A stretch of DNA of 47,373 bases from Planctomycetaceae bacterium. Lineage in GTDB: Bacteria > Planctomycetota > Planctomycetia > Pirellulales > Pirellulaceae. The notes beneath the pieces are model-generated. The model was not told the origin of the DNA and ran no database searches. It worked only from the letters and a program-made list of their open reading frames with translations. The DNA lies in assembly GCA_005798335.1 (NCBI GenBank), contig SYJV01000007.1, forward strand, positions 1 to 47,373, given 5' to 3'. A program made the position numbers and the translations under genes. Of this stretch, positions 26,245 through 35,571 are shown one piece after another. Each line of letters opens with the position of its first letter. Positions within the stretch are counted from its first letter, which is position 1.

Positions 26245-26874
26245 TCAAGTACCGAACTGTTTTCGATAAATCGCTTGGATCAGACTCTCGGTGTCCTTGA
26301 ACTTAGTACCCGATGCGAGCGCTTGGTCAATCAATTGACGCGCATCGGATTCCGTGTGGCCGAGCGCTAGCAGTGCACGATAAGTTTCCTCGACGACACC
26401 GTCGGATATTTCTTGGCCGCTAGGTGTTTCGCGCCGAACGAGCAATGCGAACTTAGGCATCTTGCGTCGAAGCTTGGCAATGATGCGCTCCGCAGTTGCT
26501 GGCCCAACGCCCGGTAGAGCCGACAGCGCCTTGGCGTCCTGTTGCTCAATCACTACAGCGATATCTTGAACCGGTTGAGTCATCGCTCGCAGAGCCTTCT
26601 TTACTCCGACTCCGTCGACGGAACAAAATAGTTCAAAGAACTCACGTTCGACCGTCGTCAAGAATCCGACCAAGCGCGGCATTAGTTTGCCACCCGTGGC
26701 AGCATTGCCTTCCAAGTAGTGAATCGTATGCAGCACAACTTCGCGATTTACCTGCGACTGCATATGCCGGCGAGTGTACTCGGCAATTAACACTTCGTAT
26801 TCCATGGGAGGAATACTGAGGGTCGCAATTTCTTCTTCCAACGAAACAAGTTTGCCTGAGATCTTGGTGATCAT
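26245..26874 (-). CDS. ruvA: Holliday junction branch migration protein RuvA
   Basis: 209 residues, the usual length. Domain I (OB fold) opens MITKISGKLVSLEEE. Domain II has the two helix-hairpin-helix motifs DGVGVKKALRAM and LPGVGPATAERIIAKL that grip junction DNA. After an acidic/basic linker comes domain III (VVEETYRALLALGHTESDARQLIDQAL), which contacts RuvB. RuvA tetramers hold the four-way junction during recombination repair. It follows ruvC by 49 bases. No ruvB lies in the window. Confidence 0.96.
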   Translation of the reverse strand: MITKISGKLVSLEEEIATLSIPPMEYEVLIAEYTRRHMQSQVNREVVLHTIHYLEGNAATGGKLMPRLVGFLTTVEREFFELFCSVDGVGVKKALRAMTQPVQDIAVVIEQQDAKALSALPGVGPATAERIIAKLRRKMPKFALLVRRETPSGQEISDGVVEETYRALLALGHTESDARQLIDQALASGTKFKDTESLIQAIYRKQFGT

Positions 26875-26923
26875 CGATCGAAAGTTTCCTGACGTTGTTG
26901 AAACGCTACTTCTGGTGGATGCG

Positions 26924-27439
26924 CTAACCCACGAATCGCTGAGTGATGATGGCGGGCAATTTCAAGTAATGGTAATGGCACAGGGCGATCGCCAATGCAT
27001 CCGCAATGTCGGCTGGTTCGATGGGCTTTGGCAATCTCAATTGCTGCTGAACCGCCAATTGCATTTGGCTCTTAGGTGCACGACCGTTGCCCGTCAGCAT
27101 CTTCTTGACTTTGGTTGCAGGGTAAGAGATCACGCACAAGTTGGCTTGTGCCGCAGCAAGGCAGATAACTCCCCGCGCGTGCCCCATCAAAATTGCCGTC
27201 GTCGGCCGATCGTAATGCGAATAAAGCTGCTCCACAGCGAAATGCGCTGGCTTGTGTAACGCGATGACTTCCGTGGTCCCTTCGTGCAGTTCTTTTAATC
27301 GGTCCTCAATTGGCCTGCCCGGTCGGCAGCGAATTGCTCCCGCATCCACCAACTGCACGCCAGTCTTAGTAATTCGCAAAATACCGTAGCCGGTAGTGCC
27401 CAGCGCGGGATCGATCCCCAATATCAATTGCCCATCCAT
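26924..27439 (-). CDS. ruvC: Crossover junction endodeoxyribonuclease RuvC
   Basis: 171 residues, full length. RNase H-like fold with catalytic acids in LGIDPALGTTGYG (first Asp), FAVEQLY (Glu) and the C-terminal EPADIADALAIALCH pair. The basic TKVKKMLTGNGRAPKSQM segment contacts DNA. RuvC cuts Holliday junctions symmetrically in the complex with RuvAB. It lies 65 bases after cysS and 49 before ruvA on the same strand, probably one transcript. Confidence 0.96.
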   Translation of the reverse strand: MDGQLILGIDPALGTTGYGILRITKTGVQLVDAGAIRCRPGRPIEDRLKELHEGTTEVIALHKPAHFAVEQLYSHYDRPTTAILMGHARGVICLAAAQANLCVISYPATKVKKMLTGNGRAPKSQMQLAVQQQLRLPKPIEPADIADALAIALCHYHYLKLPAIITQRFVG

Positions 27440-27504
27440 GTTATTGCCCTTCTCTATCCAATTCGGGTCGGTCGCATTCTAAGTCGATCGCATTGCACGA
27501 TCCA

Positions 27505-29157
27505 TCAAGCCTTTTCCCAAATCGTGCCTTCTTTCAAGTCTTGCAAGGAGATCCCCAGTTTGGTCAGTCCATTGCGAATAGCATCAGCGGTCGCAAAATT
27601 CTTAGTCGTTCGCGCGTCGGCTCGCAACTGAATCAACAACTGCATCAGTTGATCGACCAGTTTAACAGAGTCGTCGTTCGCTCCTTTGCGCGGCTGCTTG
27701 ATAAACAACCCCAGTACCGCTCCCAATTCGCGCAGGACGGACATCGCACTAGCAAATTGGGTCAGATTCTCGTTAGTCCTTTTCTTCGCGTCCTCTAAAC
27801 CGGATTGATCGACAAACCGATTGATTGCCCGAGCCATATCGAACAAATCCGAGACCGCGCCGCCAGTATTGAAGTCGTCGTACATTTTCTCGAGGTACGA
27901 AGTGCGCAGTCGCCCAACTTCGGCCATCAATTCACCCTGGCCATGTTCGCGGATAAAATGATTTCCTGCAGTTCGCGTGGTCGCGTAATGCAGTTCCCGA
28001 GACGACTCCCCGGCCTTGCTAGACGAATCATAAAAGGGTTCACCGGAAATGCGTTCAAACCGCTGAATCAATCGATAGAAAGCGGTCAATGCTTGGCCAG
28101 CCTCTTCCAAGCCCTCATCGCCAAATACGATGGTCGAACGATAGTGCGAGCGCAGCAAGAAGAAACGCATTCGCTCGCCGGTGTATTGCTCGATTTGCTT
28201 GGCCAAGCCACCTGCTCCCTTGCTGCGACTGATCTTGGCCGAAACATCTGCTTGGGGTGCTTCCGTCGCATCACTCTCTGAGTCGCGCTCGCTGCGGCCA
28301 CCCACCTTCCCAGCGCTGGTCGCCGCTCGCATCAAACCATTATGCATCCAGTAGCGAACCATCGGCACTCCGTGGCAACATCGGCTCTGTGCCAATTCGT
28401 TCTCGTGATGCGGAAAAATCAAGTCGAGCCCACCACCGTGGATATCAAACGTTTTTCCAAGAATCCGGCGGCTCATTGCAGAACATTCGATATGCCAGCC
28501 TGGTCGACCTTGGCCCCATGGGCTATCCCAGGCCGGTTCACCTGGTTTGGCCGACTTCCAGAGTGCGAAGTCGCTGGACGATCGCTTGCGCGAGGCCGCT
28601 TCGCCGCCTTCGCCTTGTTGGCTTTCCGCGGTCCGATTGCTCAACTGACCATAGTCGGTATCGCGAGTCACATCGAAAAAGACATCGCCGCCGCTGGCGT
28701 ACGCGTAATTGCGCTGGATCAGTTCTTCGATGAAGCGAATGATCTCGTCAATGTTATCCGTCGCGCGAGGCAGGTGATCGATCTGGTTAACGCCCAGCGA
28801 CTGCAGATTCGCCAGATAATCCATAGTCATCTCGGTCGCCACCTGGGACATCGTGATTCCACGCTTGGTGCTGGACGCGATCAATTTGTCATCGACATCG
28901 GTGATGTTGACGACCCAGGTAACTTCAAAGCCGCAGTAAACTAGAAATCGTTTGATCGTGTCGAAGATAACGGGACCGACCATGTGTCCGATGTGAGCTT
29001 CTGCGTACACAGTGGGTCCACACAGATACATGCCAACCTTTCCCGGTTGGACAGTTCGAAATGGTTCTTTCTGCCGCGTAAGGGTGTTGTAAATGCGAAT
29101 ATTGCAAGTATCTTTTTCGGTTGCCGAATCGGTGGATGTTATCGTAGCGGTTGCCAC
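27505..29157 (-). CDS. cysS: Cysteinyl-tRNA synthetase
   Basis: 550 residues from a GTG start at 29157, chosen because AAGGAAG lies 7-8 bases upstream; the longer frame to 29229 begins with TTG and lacks one. Zinc/Cys-binding [14 protein letters not shown] (HIGH motif), WHIECSAM and [10 protein letters not shown] (zinc ligands) are intact. The KMSKS loop reads [10 protein letters not shown] and is preceded by an extra charged segment of about 30 residues after WMHNGLM. The C-terminal anticodon-binding region contains [21 protein letters not shown]-like sequence (here [21 protein letters not shown]). It charges tRNA-Cys in the cytoplasm. Confidence 0.96.
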   Translation of the reverse strand: MATATITSTDSATEKDTCNIRIYNTLTRQKEPFRTVQPGKVGMYLCGPTVYAEAHIGHMVGPVIFDTIKRFLVYCGFEVTWVVNITDVDDKLIASSTKRGITMSQVATEMTMDYLANLQSLGVNQIDHLPRATDNIDEIIRFIEELIQRNYAYASGGDVFFDVTRDTDYGQLSNRTAESQQGEGGEAASRKRSSSDFALWKSAKPGEPAWDSPWGQGRPGWHIECSAMSRRILGKTFDIHGGGLDLIFPHHENELAQSRCCHGVPMVRYWMHNGLMRAATSAGKVGGRSERDSESDATEAPQADVSAKISRSKGAGGLAKQIEQYTGERMRFFLLRSHYRSTIVFGDEGLEEAGQALTAFYRLIQRFERISGEPFYDSSSKAGESSRELHYATTRTAGNHFIREHGQGELMAEVGRLRTSYLEKMYDDFNTGGAVSDLFDMARAINRFVDQSGLEDAKKRTNENLTQFASAMSVLRELGAVLGLFIKQPRKGANDDSVKLVDQLMQLLIQLRADARTTKNFATADAIRNGLTKLGISLQDLKEGTIWEKA

Positions 29158-29359
29158 AGGAGACTTCCTTTGCTGTGCAGATTGCTCGTCATAAAGCGAC
29201 CGAACAAAGTAGCAATTAATACTGTACAAGCGACATTTGCTAGCAAATTCAGTAGCTTGTCGCGCCTCAAGATCGGCGATTATACGGAGTTAACGCGACT
29301 TGTGCATGGCCAATCCCGCAGCTCACCAGCGTCAAATCGTTTCGGCGGAGGACTGTGAA

Positions 29360-30595
29360 CTACTGAGTCTTTCCTAAGATCGCACAAACAGCTTGAGAAC
29401 ATGCCGGTTGAATTTCTTTGAGCGCTGCGAGCAAGATTTGTCTCGCGGATTGCCAATCAAGATTCACTCGGTGAGCAAAGCGTGTGCGAACGGTAAATAC
29501 CGGTTGCTCAGGCAAGAAGACTTGATCAACGTGTGGAATGTCCGCGATGTCAGCTTCAACTTCGTATCGATGGCAAGTCGGGTCTTGCTTCAGCCGCGTC
29601 ATAGCATGCCGGATAAATTCAGCTTTGGAATCAAACCAAAAACGCAGTTCGTGCGGAGCATAGAAGATCGCTTTTGCTGCCCAGTGGCTATGGTTTTTCA
29701 AGGATTCCAATGAGGTAGTGCTATCGAACCGAATCGCTTGCAAATGCAACCTCGCCATATTGGTCAGCTCGGCGATTCGCAAAATTTCCATACCCGCTGT
29801 CCAGCGAGGATTGATTTCCAGCAGATACAACTGCGCATCAGTAGTTTCAACCAAGTCCATCTGCAACCAACCGCGATAGTTAGTGGAACTATAGATTCGC
29901 ATGGCCAATTCCGTCAGGTCCGAGACGTAGGATTCCGGCAAATCGATCGGCCCCAGCGAACCTCGGTAGATCATCGGTTTCGGGCCTGGCCAGTCCTCAC
30001 CTGAGAGCGACTCAGTTGCTCCACAGTACTGTGGGCCGTCGGGAAAAATAACAAAATAGACGCCGATGCTGCTGCCCTGAATAAATTTCTGCCAATAGCC
30101 GAACGGATTATCTGAGGTATCAACGGCGCTGCGAATTCCCAATCCGCCGCTGGATGCGTACGGCTTCCAAATCCATTTTGCAGGATCGACCCGGGGTTTG
30201 CAGTCGCGTGATTCTGGAAAATTGATACCAGTTCCGTGGACTAATTGTCGTAGAGATTCAATGGATCGGCACGCCAACAGCGATGTGCGATCCATCCCTT
30301 GCAGCAGGCCACGATCACAGAGGCTGCTGACCAGCTCAGGCAGATTTTCCATTCCACCTGCTAGCAACACGGTGTCGATCGCGTTTCGCTGAATAACCTC
30401 ATCGATACCCTGTGGCCAATTTGGAATCGATACACATTGTGCGACTAGGCTGGTATCTTGGTCATTAAAGTGGTCGATAGCGAGAACTTCGTAGCCCAAA
30501 TCAGAAACAGCTTCGGCCAGCGATCGGACGGAGTAACCTAAAACCGCGACCCGACGCGATTTCTTTGGGCTTACGTTGTCGTGAGGTAGCGGCAT
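29360..30595 (-). CDS. ATP-grasp family ligase
   Basis: 411 residues, no signal peptide. N-terminal Rossmann-like pre-ATP-grasp domain (RRVAVLGYSVRSLAEAVSDLGYEVLAID). ATP-grasp core: WIWKPYASSGGLGIR (Lys and Gly-rich phosphate loop), YWQKFIQGSSIGVYFV, and the Mg-binding YLLEINPRWTAGMEIL. It resembles predicted carboligases of the COG2232 type, some of which occur with tetrahydromethanopterin-linked C1 genes in methylotrophs and planctomycetes. No other C1 gene is visible here, so that link is weak. It is divergent from the metal-binding lipoprotein at 30695. Confidence 0.85.
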   Translation of the reverse strand: MPLPHDNVSPKKSRRVAVLGYSVRSLAEAVSDLGYEVLAIDHFNDQDTSLVAQCVSIPNWPQGIDEVIQRNAIDTVLLAGGMENLPELVSSLCDRGLLQGMDRTSLLACRSIESLRQLVHGTGINFPESRDCKPRVDPAKWIWKPYASSGGLGIRSAVDTSDNPFGYWQKFIQGSSIGVYFVIFPDGPQYCGATESLSGEDWPGPKPMIYRGSLGPIDLPESYVSDLTELAMRIYSSTNYRGWLQMDLVETTDAQLYLLEINPRWTAGMEILRIAELTNMARLHLQAIRFDSTTSLESLKNHSHWAAKAIFYAPHELRFWFDSKAEFIRHAMTRLKQDPTCHRYEVEADIADIPHVDQVFLPEQPVFTVRTRFAHRVNLDWQSARQILLAALKEIQPACSQAVCAILGKTQ

Positions 30596-30694
30596 AGGTC
30601 ATTGAAAAGGAATCTGAGTGAACCTAGAATGACACACTATACGTACTTGGCGATTCCCAGAAGTGAAAACTAACAAATTCGGAGAGAGATAACC

Positions 30695-31225
30695 ATGCGA
30701 ATGCTAATACCCAGTTTGATTCTTGCTGTGGCAATGTGTGTTGGTTGCGAAAAACCAGCAGATAGCTTCCCGACGCCAGCCGCTCCGGGTGGCAGCAGCG
30801 GAACCAGCGACGCAGCTCCTGAAGCGGCCGCACCACCGGCTGCCGATGCAACTCCCGCAGCAGCCGATGCCCCCAAAGCTGACGCACCTGCGGCCGACGC
30901 TCCCAAAGCTGAAGAAGCCGCTAAACCCGCCGATGCGCCTCCAAAAGCCGCTGGTGCTGCGATCGTTCCCAGCGGTTCGATCAAGCTCGTAAGCAAGACG
31001 TTGAAAGTGCCCACGATGAGCTGCCCGCACGGCTGCTGGCCAGCCGTCAAGGAAACCTTGGAAAAGCAACCCGGAGTCGCATCTGTCGAACTCGCCAAAC
31101 AAGCCAACGAAACCGAGATCAGTAATCCGCAGGTTACCGTCAAACTGAACAACAGTTTCGACTTGAATGCCGCTATCGCTGCATTGGCTGCCGCCGGTTT
31201 TGAAAACGCTATCGAAGTGAACTAG
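30695..31225 (+). CDS. Lipoprotein with Ala/Pro linker and HMA-like metal-binding domain
   Basis: 176 residues, preceded by GGAGAGAG at 6-base spacing. Signal peptide ending at Cys18 (MCVGC). Residues 20-90 form an Ala/Pro/Asp/Lys linker with imperfect ADAPKADAPAADAPKA repeats. The C-terminal 75 residues have the ferredoxin-like HMA pattern: LKVPTMSCPHGCWPAVKETLEKQPGVASVEL then VTVKLNNSFDLNAAIAALAAAGF. The metal motif is Cys110-P-H-G-Cys114, a CxxxC spacing, where classical HMA domains have CxxC. Copper or other soft-metal binding on the cell surface is likely but unproven. A strong terminator follows. Confidence 0.85.
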   Translation: MRMLIPSLILAVAMCVGCEKPADSFPTPAAPGGSSGTSDAAPEAAAPPAADATPAAADAPKADAPAADAPKAEEAAKPADAPPKAAGAAIVPSGSIKLVSKTLKVPTMSCPHGCWPAVKETLEKQPGVASVELAKQANETEISNPQVTVKLNNSFDLNAAIAALAAAGFENAIEVN

Positions 31226-31299
31226 TATCGATCTCGAATTCGATTTGTATAGTGGCGATTTTTCGAAGCGCCACGATTGCAACTGAACGACCCCAGTGA

Positions 31300-31336
31300 A
31301 ACCGGTGCGACATCCCGCAGTCGCACCGGTTTTTTT
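31300..31336 (+). terminator. Rho-independent terminator after the metal-binding lipoprotein gene
   Basis: An 11-bp perfect stem (31301-31311 with 31320-31330, ACCGGTGCGAC) and 8-nt loop are followed by TTTTTT (31331-31336). Located 75 bases after the stop codon at 31225. Confidence 0.93.
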
Positions 31337-31626
31337 CGTTTGCCTCCAGCCATTGCAGATGAGGGAAGTGGCAGGCGTGAAACCTTCTACGCAGCAGTAT
31401 CAGCGCTGAGGAATTCTTGCGATTGCCTTGGGGAACGGTGGCGGGCGATTTGTATCGTCCTGATGGAATCTCAGTGCGTCGTCAAGACCAGTAAAAGCAA
31501 ATTCAAAAGTGATCTACTTGGGTCAATGAAGAGATTGAGCGCGTAGCAAGCGGATTTCAATGGCCTTCTGGATGGAATTGCTAGATAGCCGATAAGGCGA
31601 CTTTGCCCGCGAAGCGGGCGCGCGTC

Positions 31627-31742
31627 AGTCCCAACGGGACGGTCCTACAATAGCCTAGGGTGGAGCGTAGCGGCAACGCCGCGTAGCGCAACCCTAGGAG
31701 CGGGACGCCAAAATCCACATTAGTCCCAACGGGACGGTCCTA
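31627..31742. repeat. Left REP array of the Y1-transposase module
   Basis: Contains two AGTCCCAACGGGACGGTCCT units (31627-31646 and 31722-31741) around a 45-bp imperfect hairpin (31654-31698, ends CCTAGGGT and ACCCTAGG). A small perfect hairpin GCCCGC-GAA-GCGGGC lies just outside at 31605-31619. The whole array recurs in inverted orientation at 32267-32387. The stretch from 31337 to 31604 holds no recognisable gene. Confidence 0.9.
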
Positions 31743-31804
31743 TCGTTCGCATCGATAATCGATTCAACATTCATCCCGCAAACACAGACCAACCTTGGAA
31801 AACG

Positions 31805-32266
31805 ATGATGCCCCAATCGCTCGCACAGATCTATGTACACCTCGTATTTAGTACCAAGGAGCGCAGACGTTGGCTCGACACCGACGAATTGCGAACGGAA
31901 TTGTACGCCTACATGGCAGCAATCCTGCGCGACAATGTCGATTCGCCTGCGGTGCTAATCGGTGGTGTCGAAGACCATGTGCATGTGTTGATGTCGATGA
32001 GCCGCAAATTCGCGTTGATGGATATCGTTCAACAGGCCAAGGCGGAAACTTCCAAATGGATTAAAAGAAGCAAGGGATCTGGTGACAATTTCGCGTGGCA
32101 AGCGGGCTACGGAGCATTCTCGGTGAGCGCATCGCAGGTCGAAACCGTAAAAGGTTACATAGCGCGTCAGGCCGAACATCACCACCGTCAATCATTTCAG
32201 GATGAGTTTCGTGTATTGTGTGCCCGCCATGAATTGCCATTGGATGAACGTTACGCGTGGGATTAG
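31805..32266 (+). CDS. IS200/IS605-like (REP-associated) Y1 transposase
   Basis: 153 residues (ATG at 31805 or 31808). Y1_Tnp fold: N-terminal strand AQIYVHLVFSTKERRRWL, the HUH motif EDHVHVLMSM (His58 and His60), AKAETSKWIKR, the family signature FAWQAGYGAFSVSASQ, and the nucleophile Tyr118 in VETVKGYIARQAEHH. All catalytic residues are present, so it is probably functional. Single-strand transposases of this family recognise hairpins next to short guide sequences. There is no TnpB or other cargo gene. It sits between inverted REP arrays and its stop codon touches the right one, the arrangement called a REPtron in enterobacteria. Confidence 0.93.
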   Translation: MMPQSLAQIYVHLVFSTKERRRWLDTDELRTELYAYMAAILRDNVDSPAVLIGGVEDHVHVLMSMSRKFALMDIVQQAKAETSKWIKRSKGSGDNFAWQAGYGAFSVSASQVETVKGYIARQAEHHHRQSFQDEFRVLCARHELPLDERYAWD

Positions 32267-32387
32267 GGCCGTCCCGTTGGGACTAATGTGGAACTCTCGT
32301 GATCCGTTTCCTAGGGTTACGCTACGCGGCGTTGCCGCTACGCTCCACCCTAGGCTATTGTAGGACCGTCCCGTTGGGACTAATGTG
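32267..32387. repeat. Right REP array of the Y1-transposase module
   Basis: Two GTCCCGTTGGGACTAATGTG units (32271-32290 and 32368-32387) flank a 45-bp hairpin at 32310-32354. That hairpin is the reverse complement of the one at 31654-31698 with a single mismatch. CTAATG (reverse of CATTAG) ends each unit. It begins immediately after the transposase stop codon. Confidence 0.9.
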
Positions 32388-32420
32388 AGCGATTGGCAAC
32401 TTCCAAGTCACAACTTTGGT

Positions 32421-32438
32421 CTGCCGCTCGCCTAAAGG
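32421..32438 (-). repeat. Solitary end of a GAGCGGCAG-family REP
   Basis: CTGCCGCTCGCCTAAAGG is the reverse complement of the TTAGGCGAGCGGCAG end seen at 19463 and 35848. No partner arm is visible nearby, so this is a fragment. The surrounding 32388-32529 holds no gene. Confidence 0.6.
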
Positions 32439-32529
32439 TAATTCGGAATGCGGTTCGTAGCTGCCAATTGTGGCTCCACTGGGACAAGCCCAGATGGAAG
32501 CCATCAATCGCAATAAACAATTAGCAGAC

Positions 32530-33429
32530 TTATCCGATCAACTTTTTCAGTTGTGCGATATATCTCGGAATGGCGATCTTAGGTTCTTCCTCAGATTCGT
32601 ATTCCAGGGCAACCCAGCCGCTGTAGCCTACGTCGCGCAGAATTTGAAGGATCTTGGCTAGGTCGGCAGGTTCGTCTGTGTTGCCGCGATGAATCTCTAC
32701 TTTGATTTGCGCATTGACCGCGTAGGGAGCAATCTTCGCGAGTTCGGCATATGGGTCGGCTGATGAGCGAAAGTTGCCGGAATCAAAGTTGATGCCAATT
32801 GCAGGTGAGTCAACCTGCTGAACGATTTGCAGCAAGTCCTTGGCATGCTCGGTAACGCCACCATGGTTTTCCAGCGCTAGCATCACGCCTTGCCGAACAG
32901 CATGTTGGCAAGCGATTTGACAATGTTGGGCACATCTCTTCAAAGTCACGGCCAAGTCTTCACCTTTGGGCTGCCGACCCGCGAAAATGCGAATGGCTGG
33001 GGCACCCAGCTTGGCATAGTGATCGATCCAAGTACGAGTGTGTTCCAAATCGTCAGCCAGTTTGACCGTATCCAGTTGGCAATAATCATTGCTTATTGCT
33101 CCGCCGGAAATCGTAATCCCGCGCATATGGCAATGCCGCTTTAACTTCATCAAATAACTGTCGTCAACTTTTTCTGGGAAATAGTACGACGTTAGTTCGG
33201 CACCGGGAATGCAATTGTCAAAACAGAAATCGACGAACTGAAACAGGTCCATCGACGGAGGCGTGCCAGCGCGCGATTTTCCCAAGTACTTGCGCATCGA
33301 ATAGGCTGCCAGGCTCAGTCTCAATTGGCCTGGCTTGGGACGCTCGATCGGATCGATTGCCAGTACCCGTTGCCCAATTCCGACTGTCAACAAACCCGAG
33401 CAAGTAGCCACGAAATCGCGACGTTTCAT
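32530..33429 (-). CDS. Tat-exported sugar phosphate isomerase/epimerase-like TIM barrel
   Basis: 299 residues. ATG at 33429 is chosen over the adjacent upstream GTG. The twin-arginine leader (KRRDFVATCSGLLTVGIG) precedes an AP endonuclease-2/xylose isomerase-like barrel. Predicted metal-site segments are GAELTSYYF, MLALENHGG (Glu), IGINFDSGNF (Asp), AQIKVEI and WVALEYESEEEP (Glu). Planctomycetes have many such exported barrels, possibly epimerising or cleaving sugars. The gene lies 30 bases downstream of sppA on the same strand and is probably cotranscribed. Confidence 0.87.
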   Translation of the reverse strand: MKRRDFVATCSGLLTVGIGQRVLAIDPIERPKPGQLRLSLAAYSMRKYLGKSRAGTPPSMDLFQFVDFCFDNCIPGAELTSYYFPEKVDDSYLMKLKRHCHMRGITISGGAISNDYCQLDTVKLADDLEHTRTWIDHYAKLGAPAIRIFAGRQPKGEDLAVTLKRCAQHCQIACQHAVRQGVMLALENHGGVTEHAKDLLQIVQQVDSPAIGINFDSGNFRSSADPYAELAKIAPYAVNAQIKVEIHRGNTDEPADLAKILQILRDVGYSGWVALEYESEEEPKIAIPRYIAQLKKLIG

Positions 33430-33459
33430 CACAGAGGTCTCCTCGAAGTACCATCCAAA

Positions 33460-35571
33460 CTACCGAAAACTCATTTCCAATGGTACCAAAGCCCAAACCG
33501 TAGTACGACCCCGCCGAGGCAACAATGAATCGCGAATCATCAGGTCGATCGATGTCAGTTTGAATCCGCGCTCGCGCAGCAATTGGATACCTTCCTGGTT
33601 CAGTTGTTGAGCGAAACGAAAGTTGCCTGAATTCGCCAGCCCGGCCGCCAATCCCGATCCCATGCCCAACAAGTTGCCGCTCATGCCAGCCAGGCTGATA
33701 TCGCTTTCGTCGTCCTCGCCCAGCAGTTCAAACAAACTGAGCCCCGATGACGGTTCGGGCCGATGGACCACTTTGTAATTTTCTAACTTAGCGCGCTTGG
33801 CGGCAGCGACCAACGAATCGTCCAGACCGCCGAGTTCGTCGATCAGTCCATTCTGCTTGGCTTGTTCGCCCGTCCAAACTCGGCCACCGGCTAGCGATTT
33901 CAGCTTTTCCACGGGGATCTTGCGCGACGTACCAGCCAATTCCAAAAAGCGATCGTAAACTTCATCGATGAACCGCTGCAGATTCTTGCTATCGCTTTCA
34001 TTCCATTCTCGATCGATCGCATCGGCAGCCGCAGATTCGTCCAGCGCAACCGACTCGACATGAATTCCGACGCGCCGGAGCAACGATCCGAGGCTGAGTT
34101 TCATTGCGAACACACCGATCGAACCGGTGATTGTGCCTTTCTCTGCGTAGATTGGCTGACCGATGCAGGTCACCCAGTAGCCACCCGACGCGGCCATTTC
34201 GCCCATTGAAAATACTACCGGCTTGGCCTTCGCGAGCGATTCGAGCGCCATGCGCACCGCTTCGCTGGCCGTGGCGCTGCCGCCGGGCGAATTCACTCTC
34301 ACGACCACGGCCTTGACCTTTTCGTCCTTGGTTAATTCGTCGATTGCCTTCACCGTGGGACCGGAGACGATCGAACCAGGCGACGCTCGTTTTCCATCGA
34401 CAATCGCACCGCTGAGGTGCAGAACGACGATCGAATCCTCGCGAATGCGCGAGGACGAGCGCCGGGGACCGGCCATAATGTTCCCCATCAAATCAAAGAA
34501 ATTCATTTCTCGCTTTGGTTTGGCTTTGGGTGTGGTCCATTCCAGTTCAGCGTCAGTCAGCTTCGAGATGGTCGCTTTCATGGAGCCGTAGGGAGCCAAG
34601 TGATCGACGAGCCCTTTCGCCAACGCTTCTTTAGGAAGCAACATGCGCTGTTGCTGCAGTTCTCGCACGGCCGCCGAGGTCATTCCACGCCCCTTGGCGA
34701 TTCGAGAGACTTGCGCGTCGTTAATTGATTTCAGCATATCTCGATAGTGCTCGCGCAGATGCTCACTCATCATGGGATTCATGAACGGTTCCACAGCTCC
34801 CTTGAAATCGCCGGCGCGAACTACTGAAGCTTTGACACCCACCAAATCCATCGCGTCGCGATAGAACATCGATTCCATCGCGGTCGAGGGCATATCGATA
34901 CCGCCAAAGTCTGCCATCACAATTTTGTCGCAAGTTGTCGCTATGGCCAGTTGCACATTCGAGGCATTCTCCACCCAAGCAATCGTCTTTTTTCCGGCTC
35001 CTTTGAGTTTCTCCATGCGCCGTGCCAATTCGTCTAACTGCGCCGAGTTCATGGCCAGCACAAGGTCCGACAAATCGAAAACCACATGCGTGACTAATTC
35101 TTCCTTGCTCAATTCGTCTAAATACTCGCACAGTCGAAAGAATGACTTGGGTTTGACAAAGTCGCCACCGAGCAGCAGCGTACCGGCGTCCAACTGCAAT
35201 GGCTCCAAAAAGTCTTGATATATTCCCGACAGAGCAATCAGCCTGATTTGCTTTTTGGGAGCGGGTTTTGTGGACGCTTTCGCGGTACTCTTGCTCTTGT
35301 CGGGATTGGACTTTTTCGCCTTGGTGTTCGAAGAAATGTCGGGCTTAGACGAAGCATCCGACTTAGTTGAGTCTTGCGATTCTTTCTTAGCTTCGTCGCC
35401 TTTTTTCTCGGAGGTGGGAGCAGGTTCTTTGGCAGTATTTGAGTTCGAATCCGCCCCAGCAGACTTGGCAGGCTCCTGACCCGATTCAGCCGCCTGACGC
35501 TGGGCAAACACCGGCTGAGCAAACAAGACGACCAAGGTCAACAACGCGATACCTGAAAACCGGCGAGCCAT
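33460..35571 (-). CDS. sppA: Signal peptide peptidase SppA, long (tandem S49) type
   Basis: 703 residues. The start at 35571 has GGAG six bases upstream; a Met four codons earlier (35583) has no site. Signal/anchor FSGIALLTLVVLFAQPVFAQ, then about 80 residues of Lys/Ser/Glu/Pro low complexity. Two S49 domains follow: the N-terminal one has the base Lys257 (AGDFKGAVEPF), and the C-terminal one has nucleophile Ser462 in GEMAASGGYWV plus VNSPGGSATASE and GTITGSIGVF. Lys and Ser in separate halves is the arrangement of E. coli SppA. It cleaves leftover signal peptides at the membrane. C-terminal residues beyond about 610 are Gly/Ser-rich and unlike E. coli. Confidence 0.93.
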   Translation of the reverse strand: MARRFSGIALLTLVVLFAQPVFAQRQAAESGQEPAKSAGADSNSNTAKEPAPTSEKKGDEAKKESQDSTKSDASSKPDISSNTKAKKSNPDKSKSTAKASTKPAPKKQIRLIALSGIYQDFLEPLQLDAGTLLLGGDFVKPKSFFRLCEYLDELSKEELVTHVVFDLSDLVLAMNSAQLDELARRMEKLKGAGKKTIAWVENASNVQLAIATTCDKIVMADFGGIDMPSTAMESMFYRDAMDLVGVKASVVRAGDFKGAVEPFMNPMMSEHLREHYRDMLKSINDAQVSRIAKGRGMTSAAVRELQQQRMLLPKEALAKGLVDHLAPYGSMKATISKLTDAELEWTTPKAKPKREMNFFDLMGNIMAGPRRSSSRIREDSIVVLHLSGAIVDGKRASPGSIVSGPTVKAIDELTKDEKVKAVVVRVNSPGGSATASEAVRMALESLAKAKPVVFSMGEMAASGGYWVTCIGQPIYAEKGTITGSIGVFAMKLSLGSLLRRVGIHVESVALDESAAADAIDREWNESDSKNLQRFIDEVYDRFLELAGTSRKIPVEKLKSLAGGRVWTGEQAKQNGLIDELGGLDDSLVAAAKRAKLENYKVVHRPEPSSGLSLFELLGEDDESDISLAGMSGNLLGMGSGLAAGLANSGNFRFAQQLNQEGIQLLRERGFKLTSIDLMIRDSLLPRRGRTTVWALVPLEMSFR

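Noticed and set aside
27505-31225. C1/tetrahydromethanopterin gene cluster around the ATP-grasp gene
   Set aside because: Only the ATP-grasp protein gives a weak hint; cysS, ruvC, ruvA and the lipoprotein do not belong to such a pathway.
31277-31546. 89-codon frame after the metal-binding lipoprotein gene
   Set aside because: Its first codons run through a strong rho-independent terminator and it matches no family.
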